Of a stretch of DNA of 64,000 bases, positions 10,660-18,826 are shown in pieces; positions within the stretch are counted from its first letter, which is position 1, and each line of letters opens with the position of its first letter. This DNA is from Owenia fusiformis (Eukaryota > Annelida > Polychaeta > Sabellida > Oweniidae). Below the pieces are notes generated by a model, which worked only from the letters and a program-made list of their open reading frames with translations, ran no database searches and was not told the DNA's origin. Location of the stretch: positions 1 through 64,000 of the forward strand of contig CAIIXF020000005.1 of NCBI GenBank assembly GCA_903813345.2. The letters are read 5' to 3'. The position numbers and the translations under genes are program-made.

Positions 10660-11322
10660 TTATTTTATAGAATACACAAAACTGTCTTCCCCAAGAAATA
10701 TACGGGTCCTTATCCTCTTATCATTATCAGTGTTTGGAGTCATATCAACTACGAGATAACCATAGGGAATACTAGTGGCGTCTTGCCAGGCAGAAATCAA
10801 AATCTTAGATTTACCAGGAAACAGCTGACGTCCCAAGTGCTCTATTTGTGAAGATGCTCTGATGTTTCCAAACATCACCAAATATTGTGTGTTGAGCGCA
10901 ATATTACGAGCACTCTTCCCCTGGGGAAAAAGATTCTGTGTGAGGAAAATTACACTGATGCAACGATGATGGGTCCCTTGGGTGAATAGTAGCGACATCT
11001 TTGGATCTTTTACCACCATATCCATGAGGTCATCGAGCACGATGAGACAATGTCGACTTTCTTTAGTGAATTCTTCAATCAAATCTTCTGATGGTAGTCC
11101 CTCGTGCATATCTATTTTTATCTCTTTTTCCATTTCGTTGAACAAAGGCTGCCAGATCCCGTAACAATAAAGGATCTTATCCACAGGTTTGGTGAACATG
11201 CCATCTTTCTCTTTCAAGATTCGATACACCATGGAGGTTTTGCCACAGTTTGTGGCACCACTGATGCAAATGCTGCTGCAAGCTTCAAATGGAAACAAGC
11301 TCTCCTTCTCCCACCAAGTCAT
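10660..11322 (-). CDS. FtsK/HerA-type DNA packaging ATPase
   Basis: A 220-residue open frame. Walker A is GATNCGKTS near residues 22-30 and Walker B is CLIVLDDLM near 91-99. A sensor-type FLTQN lies near 125-130, followed by a late Arg-rich RIRTRIF. These are the marks of the genome-packaging ATPase shared by Polintons, adenovirus-like elements and PRD1/NCLDV-type viruses, which pumps DNA into capsids. The length is normal for Polintons and no lesion is seen. A TATA-like TTTATAAAT (11356-11364) is about 35-42 bp before the ATG and overlaps the end of the integrase gene. Confidence 0.93.
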   Translation of the reverse strand: MTWWEKESLFPFEACSSICISGATNCGKTSMVYRILKEKDGMFTKPVDKILYCYGIWQPLFNEMEKEIKIDMHEGLPSEDLIEEFTKESRHCLIVLDDLMDMVVKDPKMSLLFTQGTHHRCISVIFLTQNLFPQGKSARNIALNTQYLVMFGNIRASSQIEHLGRQLFPGKSKILISAWQDATSIPYGYLVVDMTPNTDNDKRIRTRIFLGEDSFVYSIK

Positions 11323-11355
11323 CTCTTAAATGTTGGTGAAAGCACGTTACTGGTG

Positions 11356-11364
11356 TTTATAAAT
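11356..11364 (-). promoter_or_regulatory. TATA-like box before ATPase
   Basis: ATTTATAAA on the minus strand, 34-42 bp before the ATPase ATG. It matches the placement of TATA-like boxes before the integrase, core-like and minor capsid genes. Confidence 0.45.
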
Positions 11365-12501
11365 CCTTGACACGAGCTTCACTTATCCAGGTGTTAAATT
11401 TCGCGGGATAACCTTTCCAAGATACTAACACTTCTCGCTTCTGTCCACGCCTACGTCTTTTTAATACTTTTTCGATTCTGAATTGTTGAGGTGGTTGAAT
11501 CTTTTGCAATTCATCTTCGTAGAAATTACCTTCTAGATCTTCTCCAGTGCTGTCTACCAAGGAATACACAGGGGGTCGAGTGTCTCTTTTTCCCTTGATG
11601 ACAAAACATCTTGGCTCCAGCTCTGGTCATAGCCTCTGTCAAAAACACCGCGATAAGCAGAAATACGGACGGTGTCTCCCACCTCAAACTTGAATCAAAC
11701 TGGTTTAGATTTTTTTCGATTTTTTAAGTAAATGGTCTCCCACACCTTCAGTTCATTTTCCCTGTTGACTTCCTCGGGGGCCATCTGAATGGTTCTATGA
11801 AAGCTGGCATTGTAAGAATCGGCAAAATCTTGAAGCTTGTCGATGAAACGCCCATTACCCTTCTCGAAGAAGTAACGATTCATTTTAGCTTTTACAGTAC
11901 GAATAACCCTCTCAGAAAAGTTGGCTTTGACATCTGATCTGGTCGTAAAATACCATATATTCTGCTCCTTCAGGAATGCTCTAACCAATCGGTTGTCATA
12001 CTCCCGACCTTGGTCAGACCTCAAACGCCCAGGCTTACGCCCCTTGGCCAGTACACGTTGCATGGCTTGTACCATCTCCCCTGCTTTTTTAGTTTTAAGG
12101 GGTTCTAGCCATAGATACTTGCTCAGTGTATCAATAAAGAAAGCAACATAGCGATAGCCATCATTTTGAGAGGCCACGTCAAGAAAAACCCCGGTGTCTA
12201 TATCCCATTGTTCGTCAATATGCCTCACTTCGACTTGTCTGCGTTTATATTTCTTTTTAGCTTTTCGGTAAAGGGTATAAGAGTCTTGAGAGGAAAGCCA
12301 ATGTTTCAGTTTGTCTTTGGATATGCCTTCATCTTTCACCTCGTGCCAGAGTTGAGAAAATCCACCATAGGACCCTGGTTTGTCTGTATCGTAGTAGTTT
12401 TTCTTGAGAATCTTCGATTTTGCCTTGGATAGTGACGTCAATTTAGGTTTACTCTTCTTATCCGAAAAATGTTTTTCTTCTTTGACTTTGGACTTCTTCA
12501 T
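11357..12501 (-). pseudogene. Polinton integrase (RVE, DDE) with C-terminal chromodomain, broken
   Basis: Starts at ATG 12501. The N-terminal part is basic. The RVE catalytic core shows D in QWDIDTG, D in RLRSDQGREYDN and E in NFSERVIRT, so the DDE triad is intact. TGA at 11695-11697 interrupts the frame just before the conserved VGDTVRISAYRG region. One further frame change is needed near 11602-11606, in GATGTTTTGT, to reach the chromodomain (about 11357-11569, with VLVSWKGY and FNTWI). The chromodomain would target chromatin and the RVE core would insert the element. With a stop and a frameshift, this copy is unlikely to make a full enzyme. The 268-residue catalytic part alone remains open. 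Confidence 0.92.
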
Positions 12502-12547
12502 GCTTCAGATTTTAGAATAAAATGATTCCTGTCTAAACAATCAAGGG

Positions 12548-12556
12548 ATTATAAAG
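12548..12556 (-). promoter_or_regulatory. TATA-like box before integrase
   Basis: CTTTATAAT on the minus strand, 47-55 bp before the integrase ATG at 12501. Confidence 0.45.
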
Positions 12557-12619
12557 CTAACAAACATTTATTCGAGATAAACTTTTATTTTCAGTTTGAT
12601 TAACAGTGTAGTGTAGAAT

Positions 12620-13069
12620 TTATTTACAATAGTTTCTGAGTTGTGATATACATTTCTTTACAATCTTATCATTCAAGATATAGTCTTTAGTAAATAGTTT
12701 ATGTACAATAGTGCTCATTGATTTTCCTTCAGTTCTCAGCAAAATGTAGAGGATGCAAAATTCTCCACACAGTTTACTGTCATCTCCTTGCAGTGTAGTG
12801 GTATTAATTTTCATTCGTGCTTCAAAGTTTGGAAATCCGTAAACATGAGGTGATAGTCCCAAAGGGTCAAAGAACTCTACGTGATCATCTCCACCATAGT
12901 AAACAGTCCAGTGTCCAACAGTGTGATTCCAACTAAGATTAGTGTTTACCACGAAGCATTCATTTTCGCTCAATGTGAGATGTATGGTGTCTTTAGAAAA
13001 TACTCCCAGAAATGAGTTTTTGGTGTTAGGATGACATCTCAGTAGCGTCTCGATGTCTTTGCTCCACAT
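12620..13069 (-). CDS. Adenovirus-type cysteine protease (adenain/C5, Ulp1-like)
   Basis: The best start is ATG 13069 (MWSKDIETLL), five bases beyond the start of the MCP stop codon (TGAACATG). The resulting protein is 149 residues. Catalytic features in order are His in VGHWTVYY, Asp in FFDPLGL, Gln in TTLQGDDS and Cys in LCGEFCILYI. This His-Asp-Gln-Cys order is that of adenain, which matures capsid proteins. All are present and the frame is open. The gene lies immediately downstream of the capsid gene and is likely co-transcribed with it. An upstream in-frame GTG at 13075 is not needed. Confidence 0.93.
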   Translation of the reverse strand: MWSKDIETLLRCHPNTKNSFLGVFSKDTIHLTLSENECFVVNTNLSWNHTVGHWTVYYGGDDHVEFFDPLGLSPHVYGFPNFEARMKINTTTLQGDDSKLCGEFCILYILLRTEGKSMSTIVHKLFTKDYILNDKIVKKCISQLRNYCK

Positions 13070-13071
13070 GT

Positions 13072-14415
13072 TCACTGGAGGAAAATATTTCTCTGTGCAT
13101 TCACTTCGAACTTTTGAGGAAACGTAGCCATCAGCATGAGATTGGTGGGTTCCTCTAGAGGCACGGCAAACTGTATGCTCACTCTGACGTTTCCTCTCTT
13201 AATAAGTGGAAAGGTTATCCCGTTGCCTGTTTTATACTGCGCCTGAAGGTCAAACTTGAACAGGGAGTATCCATCCTGAAATAAAGGTGGTGTGATGATG
13301 AGCCCTTGATCCTCCTCCAGGTCAGAAAATAGGCGATCGTACTCTCTAATGCATAGATGTTCAATGGGTGCAGTACCAAACGTGGGTCTCAAGGCAACTT
13401 CGGGAACGCTGGACCCGTTCACGCTAACATCCAGGTAATTGACCCGGAAGTGGTGGTAATTGAAGGGGTTTAGTTTGTAGGAACCCGTGACAGCAGCTGA
13501 CTTAACCATGAAACATATCAGCCGAGAGGGAACGGTTCCTTGAAAAGCATCATCGATCGAGAAGGATTGCTGTCCAGCAGGAATAGTGTATGCTTTGATC
13601 TGATTTTCGTCGTAGGGATAGATGGCATTCTGCGTTTTCAACTCTTCCTCGTAGGCAGCTAAGATGCTAGGTGATAGTGTTTTCATGGGCACCCTCAAAT
13701 AGGCGTCTAAAAGTTTCACTTTGAAATCGGCTCCATCTTCATCTGACATGAGCTGGAATGCATCTCTGGTGGGCGTCAATTTGATTTTGATTTCCACTCC
13801 ATTTAACAGTAGTCGATCCATGTCAAACACATCCTCGAACATTCTTCCTTGCATGTCTACGATACCAGATTGAAGGGTTTCGATAAATCTTCTTTTAAGA
13901 CCATTATTGTTTCCTGACTGCGCATTGCCACTATCTATGTAAAACGAGTTTGCAATAGTGGGTTCGTCCATATAGAAAAAGTGAGACTTGAGGCGGGAGT
14001 CATGGGCCTCTGGCGGGTAATTCAAAAGTGCCTTGATGTGAGCTTTGTAAGGGTAAAATTGTATGGACGAGGCAATGTTCTGCTGGTTCAATTGCAGCTC
14101 GACTTGTTGCCACAGAACGTGTAACCATCCAGTCACAGGTGCTACATTGGAGGTATTCGTGGCAAAATCCAGATCGGTACCATCATCTTTGGTGACTTTG
14201 GCTTTCACATACAGTTTTGTTCCCTTGAGGTCTACATATTGAGAAGAGTTGTTGGGAATGACAAATTCCACAGGGCTGCTGTCGATCAATGGGTTCACTG
14301 GACGTATTTCCACAAAGTTGACTGAAGTCACACTGCTCTGAGTAAGAGGTGTTTTGAAAAGTTGAAGATTGTCCGCCACTAGATCTGCGCTGTTTTCTAT
14401 TTTGAAGGAGTCCAT
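13072..14415 (-). CDS. Major capsid protein, double jelly-roll
   Basis: 447 residues, fully open. The N-terminus contains TSVNFVEIRPVNPL and DSSPVEFVIPNNSSQYVDL. It continues with LYVKAKVT, a WLHVLWQQVELQLNQ stretch and YPYKAHIKALLNYP. This is the recognisable Polinton hexon-like capsid family, often listed as F54H12.2-like in animal genomes. A glycine-free, beta-rich sequence with two repeated halves fits two vertical jelly rolls that trimerise into pseudo-hexagonal capsomers. Its ATG overlaps the end of the upstream basic-protein gene by 19 nt, and its stop is followed at once by the protease. The order core-like, capsid, protease reads as a morphogenesis operon-like transcript. No defect is seen. 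Confidence 0.94.
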   Translation of the reverse strand: MDSFKIENSADLVADNLQLFKTPLTQSSVTSVNFVEIRPVNPLIDSSPVEFVIPNNSSQYVDLKGTKLYVKAKVTKDDGTDLDFATNTSNVAPVTGWLHVLWQQVELQLNQQNIASSIQFYPYKAHIKALLNYPPEAHDSRLKSHFFYMDEPTIANSFYIDSGNAQSGNNNGLKRRFIETLQSGIVDMQGRMFEDVFDMDRLLLNGVEIKIKLTPTRDAFQLMSDEDGADFKVKLLDAYLRVPMKTLSPSILAAYEEELKTQNAIYPYDENQIKAYTIPAGQQSFSIDDAFQGTVPSRLICFMVKSAAVTGSYKLNPFNYHHFRVNYLDVSVNGSSVPEVALRPTFGTAPIEHLCIREYDRLFSDLEEDQGLIITPPLFQDGYSLFKFDLQAQYKTGNGITFPLIKRGNVRVSIQFAVPLEEPTNLMLMATFPQKFEVNAQRNIFLQ

Positions 14416-14747
14416 TGTTTGTATTGTGCTCTAAACTCTCTTTTATGTTTCTTGCTCGGTGTTTTCTTTGGAACTGATGTTTTTGCCTTTCTCTTACGCT
14501 TATACAGAGTTTGCTGATCACGTGACTCTTGTTGCTGTCTCTCTATTTCGGCTTTGGCTCTCTGTACCACGGCTTCTGTAGGACTGATGTGTTGAACAAT
14601 CGGTTCGCGAACTGATGACACTGGTATCCACTTGAGTTTTCCTCGCTTACCATATCCAGCACGATCGATAACTCGGCCTTCTACTTGGGCCCGTATAAAC
14701 TTCTTCCACACTTGTGGATCGTCTACGTAAGGCACTATTTTAGGCAT
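14397..14747 (-). CDS. Basic core-like small protein upstream of capsid gene
   Basis: 116 residues. The N-terminal third (VPYVDDPQVWKKF) has a conserved-looking Asp-Pro-x-x-Trp motif. The C-terminal half is very rich in Lys/Arg (KRKRKAKTSVPKKTPSKKHKR), as expected of a DNA-condensing virion protein. It overlaps the MCP start by 19 nt and has a TATA-like box about 55-63 bp upstream. Small basic proteins at this site are usual in Polintons. A virion core role is inferred from charge and position, not shown. Confidence 0.7.
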   Translation of the reverse strand: MPKIVPYVDDPQVWKKFIRAQVEGRVIDRAGYGKRGKLKWIPVSSVREPIVQHISPTEAVVQRAKAEIERQQQESRDQQTLYKRKRKAKTSVPKKTPSKKHKREFRAQYKQWTPSK

Positions 14748-14799
14748 GATGTGTTCACATCGGTTGCTGTTTCATAAATGAATCGTTTGTATTGTCTAA

Positions 14800-14810
14800 C
14801 TATTTATATA
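14800..14810 (-). promoter_or_regulatory. TATA box before core-like/capsid/protease unit
   Basis: TATATAAATAG on the minus strand, about 53-63 bp before ATG 14747. It would serve the basic protein, capsid and protease genes as one transcript. Confidence 0.5.
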
Positions 14811-15019
14811 GATGAAATGATCAGGGAGTTAATTTTGTTGACACATATCTCTTGCAACAAGTTCCGACTATCAGGAATTTTTATACATATATCACTCGTA
14901 AACTGAATAATAATATAGATTCTGCCTGCGTTGATGATTCCATCTTCAAACATGGTGTCTATGGAAGTTTTATATTGTTCCACCGATGTAACACTGTCAA
15001 CCAATTCTTGCCACTCCAT
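14804..15019 (-). CDS. Small ORF coupled to minor capsid stop
   Basis: 71 residues starting at ATG 15019, whose A is shared with the minor capsid stop (TGATG). The peptide begins MEWQELVDSVTSVEQYK and ends in a hydrophobic Ile-rich stretch. The family is not recognised. The stop-start overlap suggests co-translation or simple chance. The reading frame ends on top of the TATA box for the next unit. Low certainty that it is a gene. Confidence 0.35.
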   Translation of the reverse strand: MEWQELVDSVTSVEQYKTSIDTMFEDGIINAGRIYIIIQFTSDICIKIPDSRNLLQEICVNKINSLIISSI

Positions 15020-15429
15020 CAATTCTTTTTAAAATGTAGCGTACAGGTTAGTCTCTTGTTGTCAAATGCTACGGATTGATTGTCACTGCCTCTTAAATAA
15101 ACTAAGATCCTATCCACTTCTGAACGGATAAGGGGAAAATAAATAATAGGACAAAATGTTTTCCATCCTTCACTGGGACTAATTCTTCTCAGCAGTGGTA
15201 ACTTTTTACCGTGACAAATACTTTCGTTAATGATGTCACAAAATATGTCCAGGTATTCAATATCATTGTTTTGTAAAGAAGGTGTGTTGACTTCCACTAA
15301 CCCCACACTCCAATTTCCCTCGAATGCTAAGTAAGAAGGTAGCTTTATTGTAAATCTGTTTGCAGTATTAAATGGAAAGTACTCTGTAGAATCTTGGCTG
15401 TCTATGAAAATGTAAAATTCCCTGTTCAT
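15019..15429 (-). CDS. Minor capsid (penton-like) protein, single jelly-roll
   Basis: 136 residues. The N-terminus has DSTEYFPFNTANRFTIKLP then WSVGLVEVNTPS. A middle part reads PLLRRISPSEG and the end is a beta-rich segment closing in CTLHFKKN. This start, a T-x-x-Y-F/Y-P-x-N-T pattern followed by an F-T-x-K-L-P strand and W-E/S-V-G-L, is characteristic of Polinton minor capsid proteins that form the vertices. The frame is open and of usual length. A TATA-like box lies about 56-71 bp upstream. It is the first gene of a leftward unit that may include the small ORF at 14804. Confidence 0.87.
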   Translation of the reverse strand: MNREFYIFIDSQDSTEYFPFNTANRFTIKLPSYLAFEGNWSVGLVEVNTPSLQNNDIEYLDIFCDIINESICHGKKLPLLRRISPSEGWKTFCPIIYFPLIRSEVDRILVYLRGSDNQSVAFDNKRLTCTLHFKKN

Positions 15430-15484
15430 GTTGTTACCTCTTTGCTATTTTAACTGATAAATGTATTGACTTTTGGAGTGCAAC

Positions 15485-15500
15485 CTATTTATATTTATAT
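15485..15500 (-). promoter_or_regulatory. TATA box before minor capsid gene
   Basis: ATATAAATATAAATAG on the minus strand (15485-15500), about 56-71 bp before the ATG at 15429. It is closely similar to the box before the capsid unit (TATATAAATAG). Confidence 0.5.
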
Positions 15501-15654
15501 TAAAGACAAAATTCATTTTAATACATGGTTACATAATTTATTTCACATTGAATTTATATTATATTTACATTAAATATTGTATATATTGATGTTACTGATG
15601 GTATTTGAAGTATATGCTAGATGTATATTGAAAGTCTTAAACCTTGAGGATAAA

Positions 15655-16718
15655 TCACTCTGATAAAATGTCATTGATTGCCTGTTGGTGTTCATTAGGC
15701 CATGCTATGGACGACTTTAGTGTTTCTTGATTAATGTTTTCTTGCAAGTTTTTAGTGTCCTTGATGCTTGGTAGCTTGAAAAACGTGGTCAGCTTAATTA
15801 CACATCTCTTCACTTCAGAACTATTCTCCATGACTTTGACCAAAGCTGGTTCGAATGAAGCAAACATATGCTCTTCCATAGGAGTGAGACAGTTATGTTG
15901 GTCTTGGGAGGGATCTTGAATGTCACAGGCTTCGCAGACATCACTAATATCTTCAAGAATCTCACGATGAATAAGAAAAGCCATCACATAGAGGATCACA
16001 TCTTTTACAGTTGGTTTCGAGAAGTTCATCTGAGACATGGTGAGGTTATCTGTAATAACATATCATAAGCTGTGTTATTTCAAACAAAAGAGCTGTAGCA
16101 AATTCACTTGAATTAAATAAATTGTAAAATACACATACCTTTTTTCCCATCATTTAACATTTCTTTAATGAAGGTTCTCTTGGGTATATTCTTCCAATTT
16201 CCAATCTCCCTGCACCCGTCTTCTTTTTTGACAACGCGTTTAAACAGTTTGATGGGTTTGGCCTCTGTATCATTATCTGCTTTACGCTTGTTACATGGAC
16301 GAGGCATCAGTTCATCGATGACTGCTGCTTGTACAACTAGTGACTGCCAAGCACCCTCTGGAATGTTGATGGATCTTTTCAAGTTCTTCTCACCTTCTTT
16401 GTTGATTACTTCCAGACTTATGTATACATTATCCATGAAATAAGACAATCCGAGCAATACATTGTCAGTGAGAAGTTTCTTTTCATTGTAATTTTCTTGA
16501 GTTAACCAGAACTGCACTTGAACAAATTCCATTTTCAAACTCTGCCACAGCAGTGAACTAACATAAGTCCTTGCTTTATATTTCTCCTGGGTTTCTTGAT
16601 TTCTTCTTGGTCTTGTTATTTCACCAAATACATTCCCCTTCTTTCTGATGTTGAACTTTAATTCTTCTCCTAGGTCAAATGTTTTAATGAGTTGACTCTT
16701 CGTTCCTTGCTTTGCCAT
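15655..16718 (-). CDS. Spliced TIR-adjacent Polinton gene, 324 residues, unknown function
   Basis: Two exons on the minus strand: 16718-16139 and 16049-15655, separated by an 89-bp GT-AG intron (16138-16050). The split codon restores one frame, ...NDGKK-D-NLTMSQMNF, so the two apparent ORFs are one gene of 324 residues. The first part (about residues 1-192) is mixed alpha/beta, with a basic segment near 140-170 (RPCNKRKADND). The second part has CEACDIQDPSQDQHNCL, a C-x2-C ... PSQ-x2-H-x-C pattern seen in small Polinton proteins and probably metal-binding. The ATG is 27 bp inside the right TIR boundary, about 40 bp from its TATA-like box. It is therefore transcribed from the right TIR just as the zinc-finger/PolB unit is from the left. 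An early regulatory role is a guess. Confidence 0.75.
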
Positions 16719-16744
16719 GGTTGTTGTCAGAATGATGACTTAAA

Positions 16745-17338
16745 CACTGCTCTTTCTTGTTATAAAGCTGTAAAACTGGTTTGAACCAGTTACATTGGTG
16801 GAACATTTCTCTGATTGGTTGATTTTTTTACATCTGATTGGATGAAAATATACTGTCCCCCGATTGGTTAAAACAGTCCATACATACTGTTTCCTGATTG
16901 GTTAAAATGATTCTGCATCTCGAAACCTGATTGGTTAAAATATACTGTACTCTGATTGGTTAACATAATTCTGCAAGTTAAAACCTGTTTGGTTGAAATG
17001 GTTCTGCAGTTATCTTTTTTACTGTTTTATCAGTTTATTATCCACCTTTGACCTATAACAATGAAACATCCATGAAGTAGCAAGATAGCTTATCACATAG
17101 TCACCAGGTTACCTTAACAGTGTTTGTTTGATTATCTTATCAATTGAGCTCTCTCTTATCAGTTATCAGTAACCGTGACCAGTTATATCACTGCCAGTAC
17201 ACCATGTAAACACGTGACCTATGACGTCACTTCCTGTGGAAGTGGAACACGTGAGCTATGACGTCACTTCCGGTGGAAGTGGAAGTGGAACAGTGCACCG
17301 GCACCGGTTGTAGGTCGAAAGGCCCGCCATTTACTACT
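16745..17338. repeat. Polinton right terminal inverted repeat
   Basis: 594 bp matching the reverse complement of 3929-4520. It carries the same CCAAT array (as ATTGG), TATA-like box (about 16757-16766), two ETS-CRE units (17212-17291, the second with a 6-bp GGAAGT expansion) and terminal ACTACT. Confidence 0.93.
16757..17000 (-). promoter_or_regulatory. CCAAT-box array and TATA-like promoter, right TIR
   Basis: About six CCAATCAG boxes on the minus strand are followed by TTTATAAC, roughly 40 bp before ATG 16718. It mirrors the left TIR, so both ends of the element carry the same outward-to-inward promoter. Confidence 0.55.
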
Positions 17339-17344
17339 CAGAGC
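17339..17344. repeat. Polinton target-site duplication, right
   Basis: CAGAGC, identical to 3923-3928. Confidence 0.93.
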
Positions 17345-18826
17345 CCTGAGGTACTCCATACTCGACTGGTAATGAAGATGACACTTTGCCATTTATACTT
17401 ACACATTGACTTCGACCAATGAGATAACTGCTGAGACCAAGACAATTCTTTGTCTCTGACCCCGATGTTTTGCATTTTCATGAGCATTAGGTTTACATCG
17501 ACGGTGTCAAAGGCTTTTTTCAAATCAAGATATACTACACCCGTTAAAAGCCCATTTTGGGTGTTGTTTAGTATATAATCAGTAACATTTACAAGTGCGG
17601 TCTGCGTGGAATGTTTGGGCCTGAAACCCGACTGATGAACAGCTAAGATATTATTGTCAGTCAGGTAAGTAGATAATTGATTGTGTACAAATTTTTCAAA
17701 TACTTTTAGACAGACTGGTAGAACAGATATTGGTCTGTAGTTTGAAGTATTCAAATTGGAGCCATCTTTATAGATTGGCGTAACTTTAGCCTTCCTCCAC
17801 TGATCAGGTATTTTCCCTGTCATTAGAGAAAAGTTAAAAAGGGTTGTCAGGGGAATAGATATCTAGGGGGCTGCAATTTTTAACAATCTTCCCGAGATAC
17901 CATCCGTTCCCGTTGCTTTTTTGGCAGACAAGTTCAGCAGCTGCTTTTGGACCTCTTGGTACCCAAGTGGGGAGAATGTGAATTTTGACTCACAGGTGGT
18001 GTGCTTAGAGGTTACCTGAACAGGGCTGAACTTCTCCGCCAATTTGCTACCTATTGTTGAGAAAAACATATTGAAAGCAGAGGCAATGTCTTTATCATTT
18101 GCAATAGTATTACCATCTACCTCTAGGGCAGCAATTGTGGTCCCTTTAGAGTTTGGCAAAATCTTGTTAATAGTGGACCAGAGACAATCAGATTTTGACA
18201 TGTTTTCAACTATAAGATTATGAAAATAGCATGATTTTGCTTTTTTGAGCTCAGTTGTTACCTTGTTCCTAATTATTTTGTAGGAGTTAAAGAGAGATTG
18301 CTGAGTCTCTTTACCTATTGCCTTGGAGGCTTTCTTTTTCAAGTAATCTTGACTTTGCATGAGCTTCCTTATGTCATCGTTCATCCACGGTATGCTATCA
18401 GATCTTATTTTACACCTGCGCAAAGGCGCATGGATTTCGCACACAGCACTGAAGAACGATGCAAAGGTTTCCCATGCAATGTTAACATTACTTGCAGATA
18501 AAAATTTAGGCCAGGGAAAAGCTTTTAAGTCAGCCAAAAATTCAGTTTTTGAAAGATTCTTGAAGTTTCTACAATAAATATGTTTACTTGGTGGCCTTTG
18601 TACATACATATCTATGTTACAGTAGATCAAATAGTGGTCAGTTATGCCAAGGGTGTACACCCCCCCCCCCCCTATGACAGGTTTATTTGAGTCAGCAAAT
18701 ATGAGATCGATTGTGGTTGCTGACGAAGGGGTCACTCTTGTGGGTTGCTTGATAAGTTGTTGCAGTCCAAGTTTATTTGTGATTGGGGTGAGATCATCCA
18801 GGGCATTTGTTGATGCATCCAGATTA
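17339..18826 (-). pseudogene. LINE (CR1/L2-like) endonuclease end and reverse transcriptase N-terminal half
   Basis: Read on the minus strand from 18826, the frame gives the last part of the apurinic-type endonuclease (LGLQQLIKQPTRVTP, IDLIFADS, GITDHYLIYC). A linker follows, then RT motifs: KATGTDGIS, a KVTPIYKDGS-NYRPISVLP stretch, QSGFRPKHST and YLDLKKAFDTV with the first catalytic Asp. Then comes YGVPQG, cut by the Polinton. Lesions visible are an in-frame TAG at 17863-17865 and a frameshift around 17405-17415. The rest of the RT continues at 3928. The rest of the endonuclease (GDFNL) is found at 37523-37545, beyond another nested insertion. Confidence 0.88.

Larger units (their letters stand above)
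3929..17338. mobile_element. Polinton/Maverick element, complete, 13.4 kb
   Basis: The element is bounded by 6-bp duplications (CAGAGC) and near-identical inverted repeats starting AGTAGT. It encodes the full Polinton set: protein-primed PolB, RVE-type integrase with chromodomain, FtsK/HerA-type packaging ATPase, adenain-like protease, double jelly-roll major capsid and single jelly-roll minor capsid proteins. Several conserved small proteins accompany them. Genes converge on about 9900: zinc-finger ORF and PolB rightward, all others leftward. The TIRs differ at only about 15 positions or small gaps by eye, suggesting fairly recent insertion. Frame breaks occur in PolB (around 8480-8515), one small gene (10381) and integrase (11695 and about 11605). 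Confidence 0.96.

Noticed and set aside
11357-11569. Independent chromodomain gene
   Set aside because: It follows the integrase after one stop and one frameshift and is the usual C-terminal domain of Polinton integrase.
4580-16718. LxCxE (Rb-binding) or Bcl-2-like accessory proteins, as in some adintoviruses
   Set aside because: No LxCxE motif was seen in the zinc-finger or the 324-residue protein, and no Bcl-2-like frame was found.
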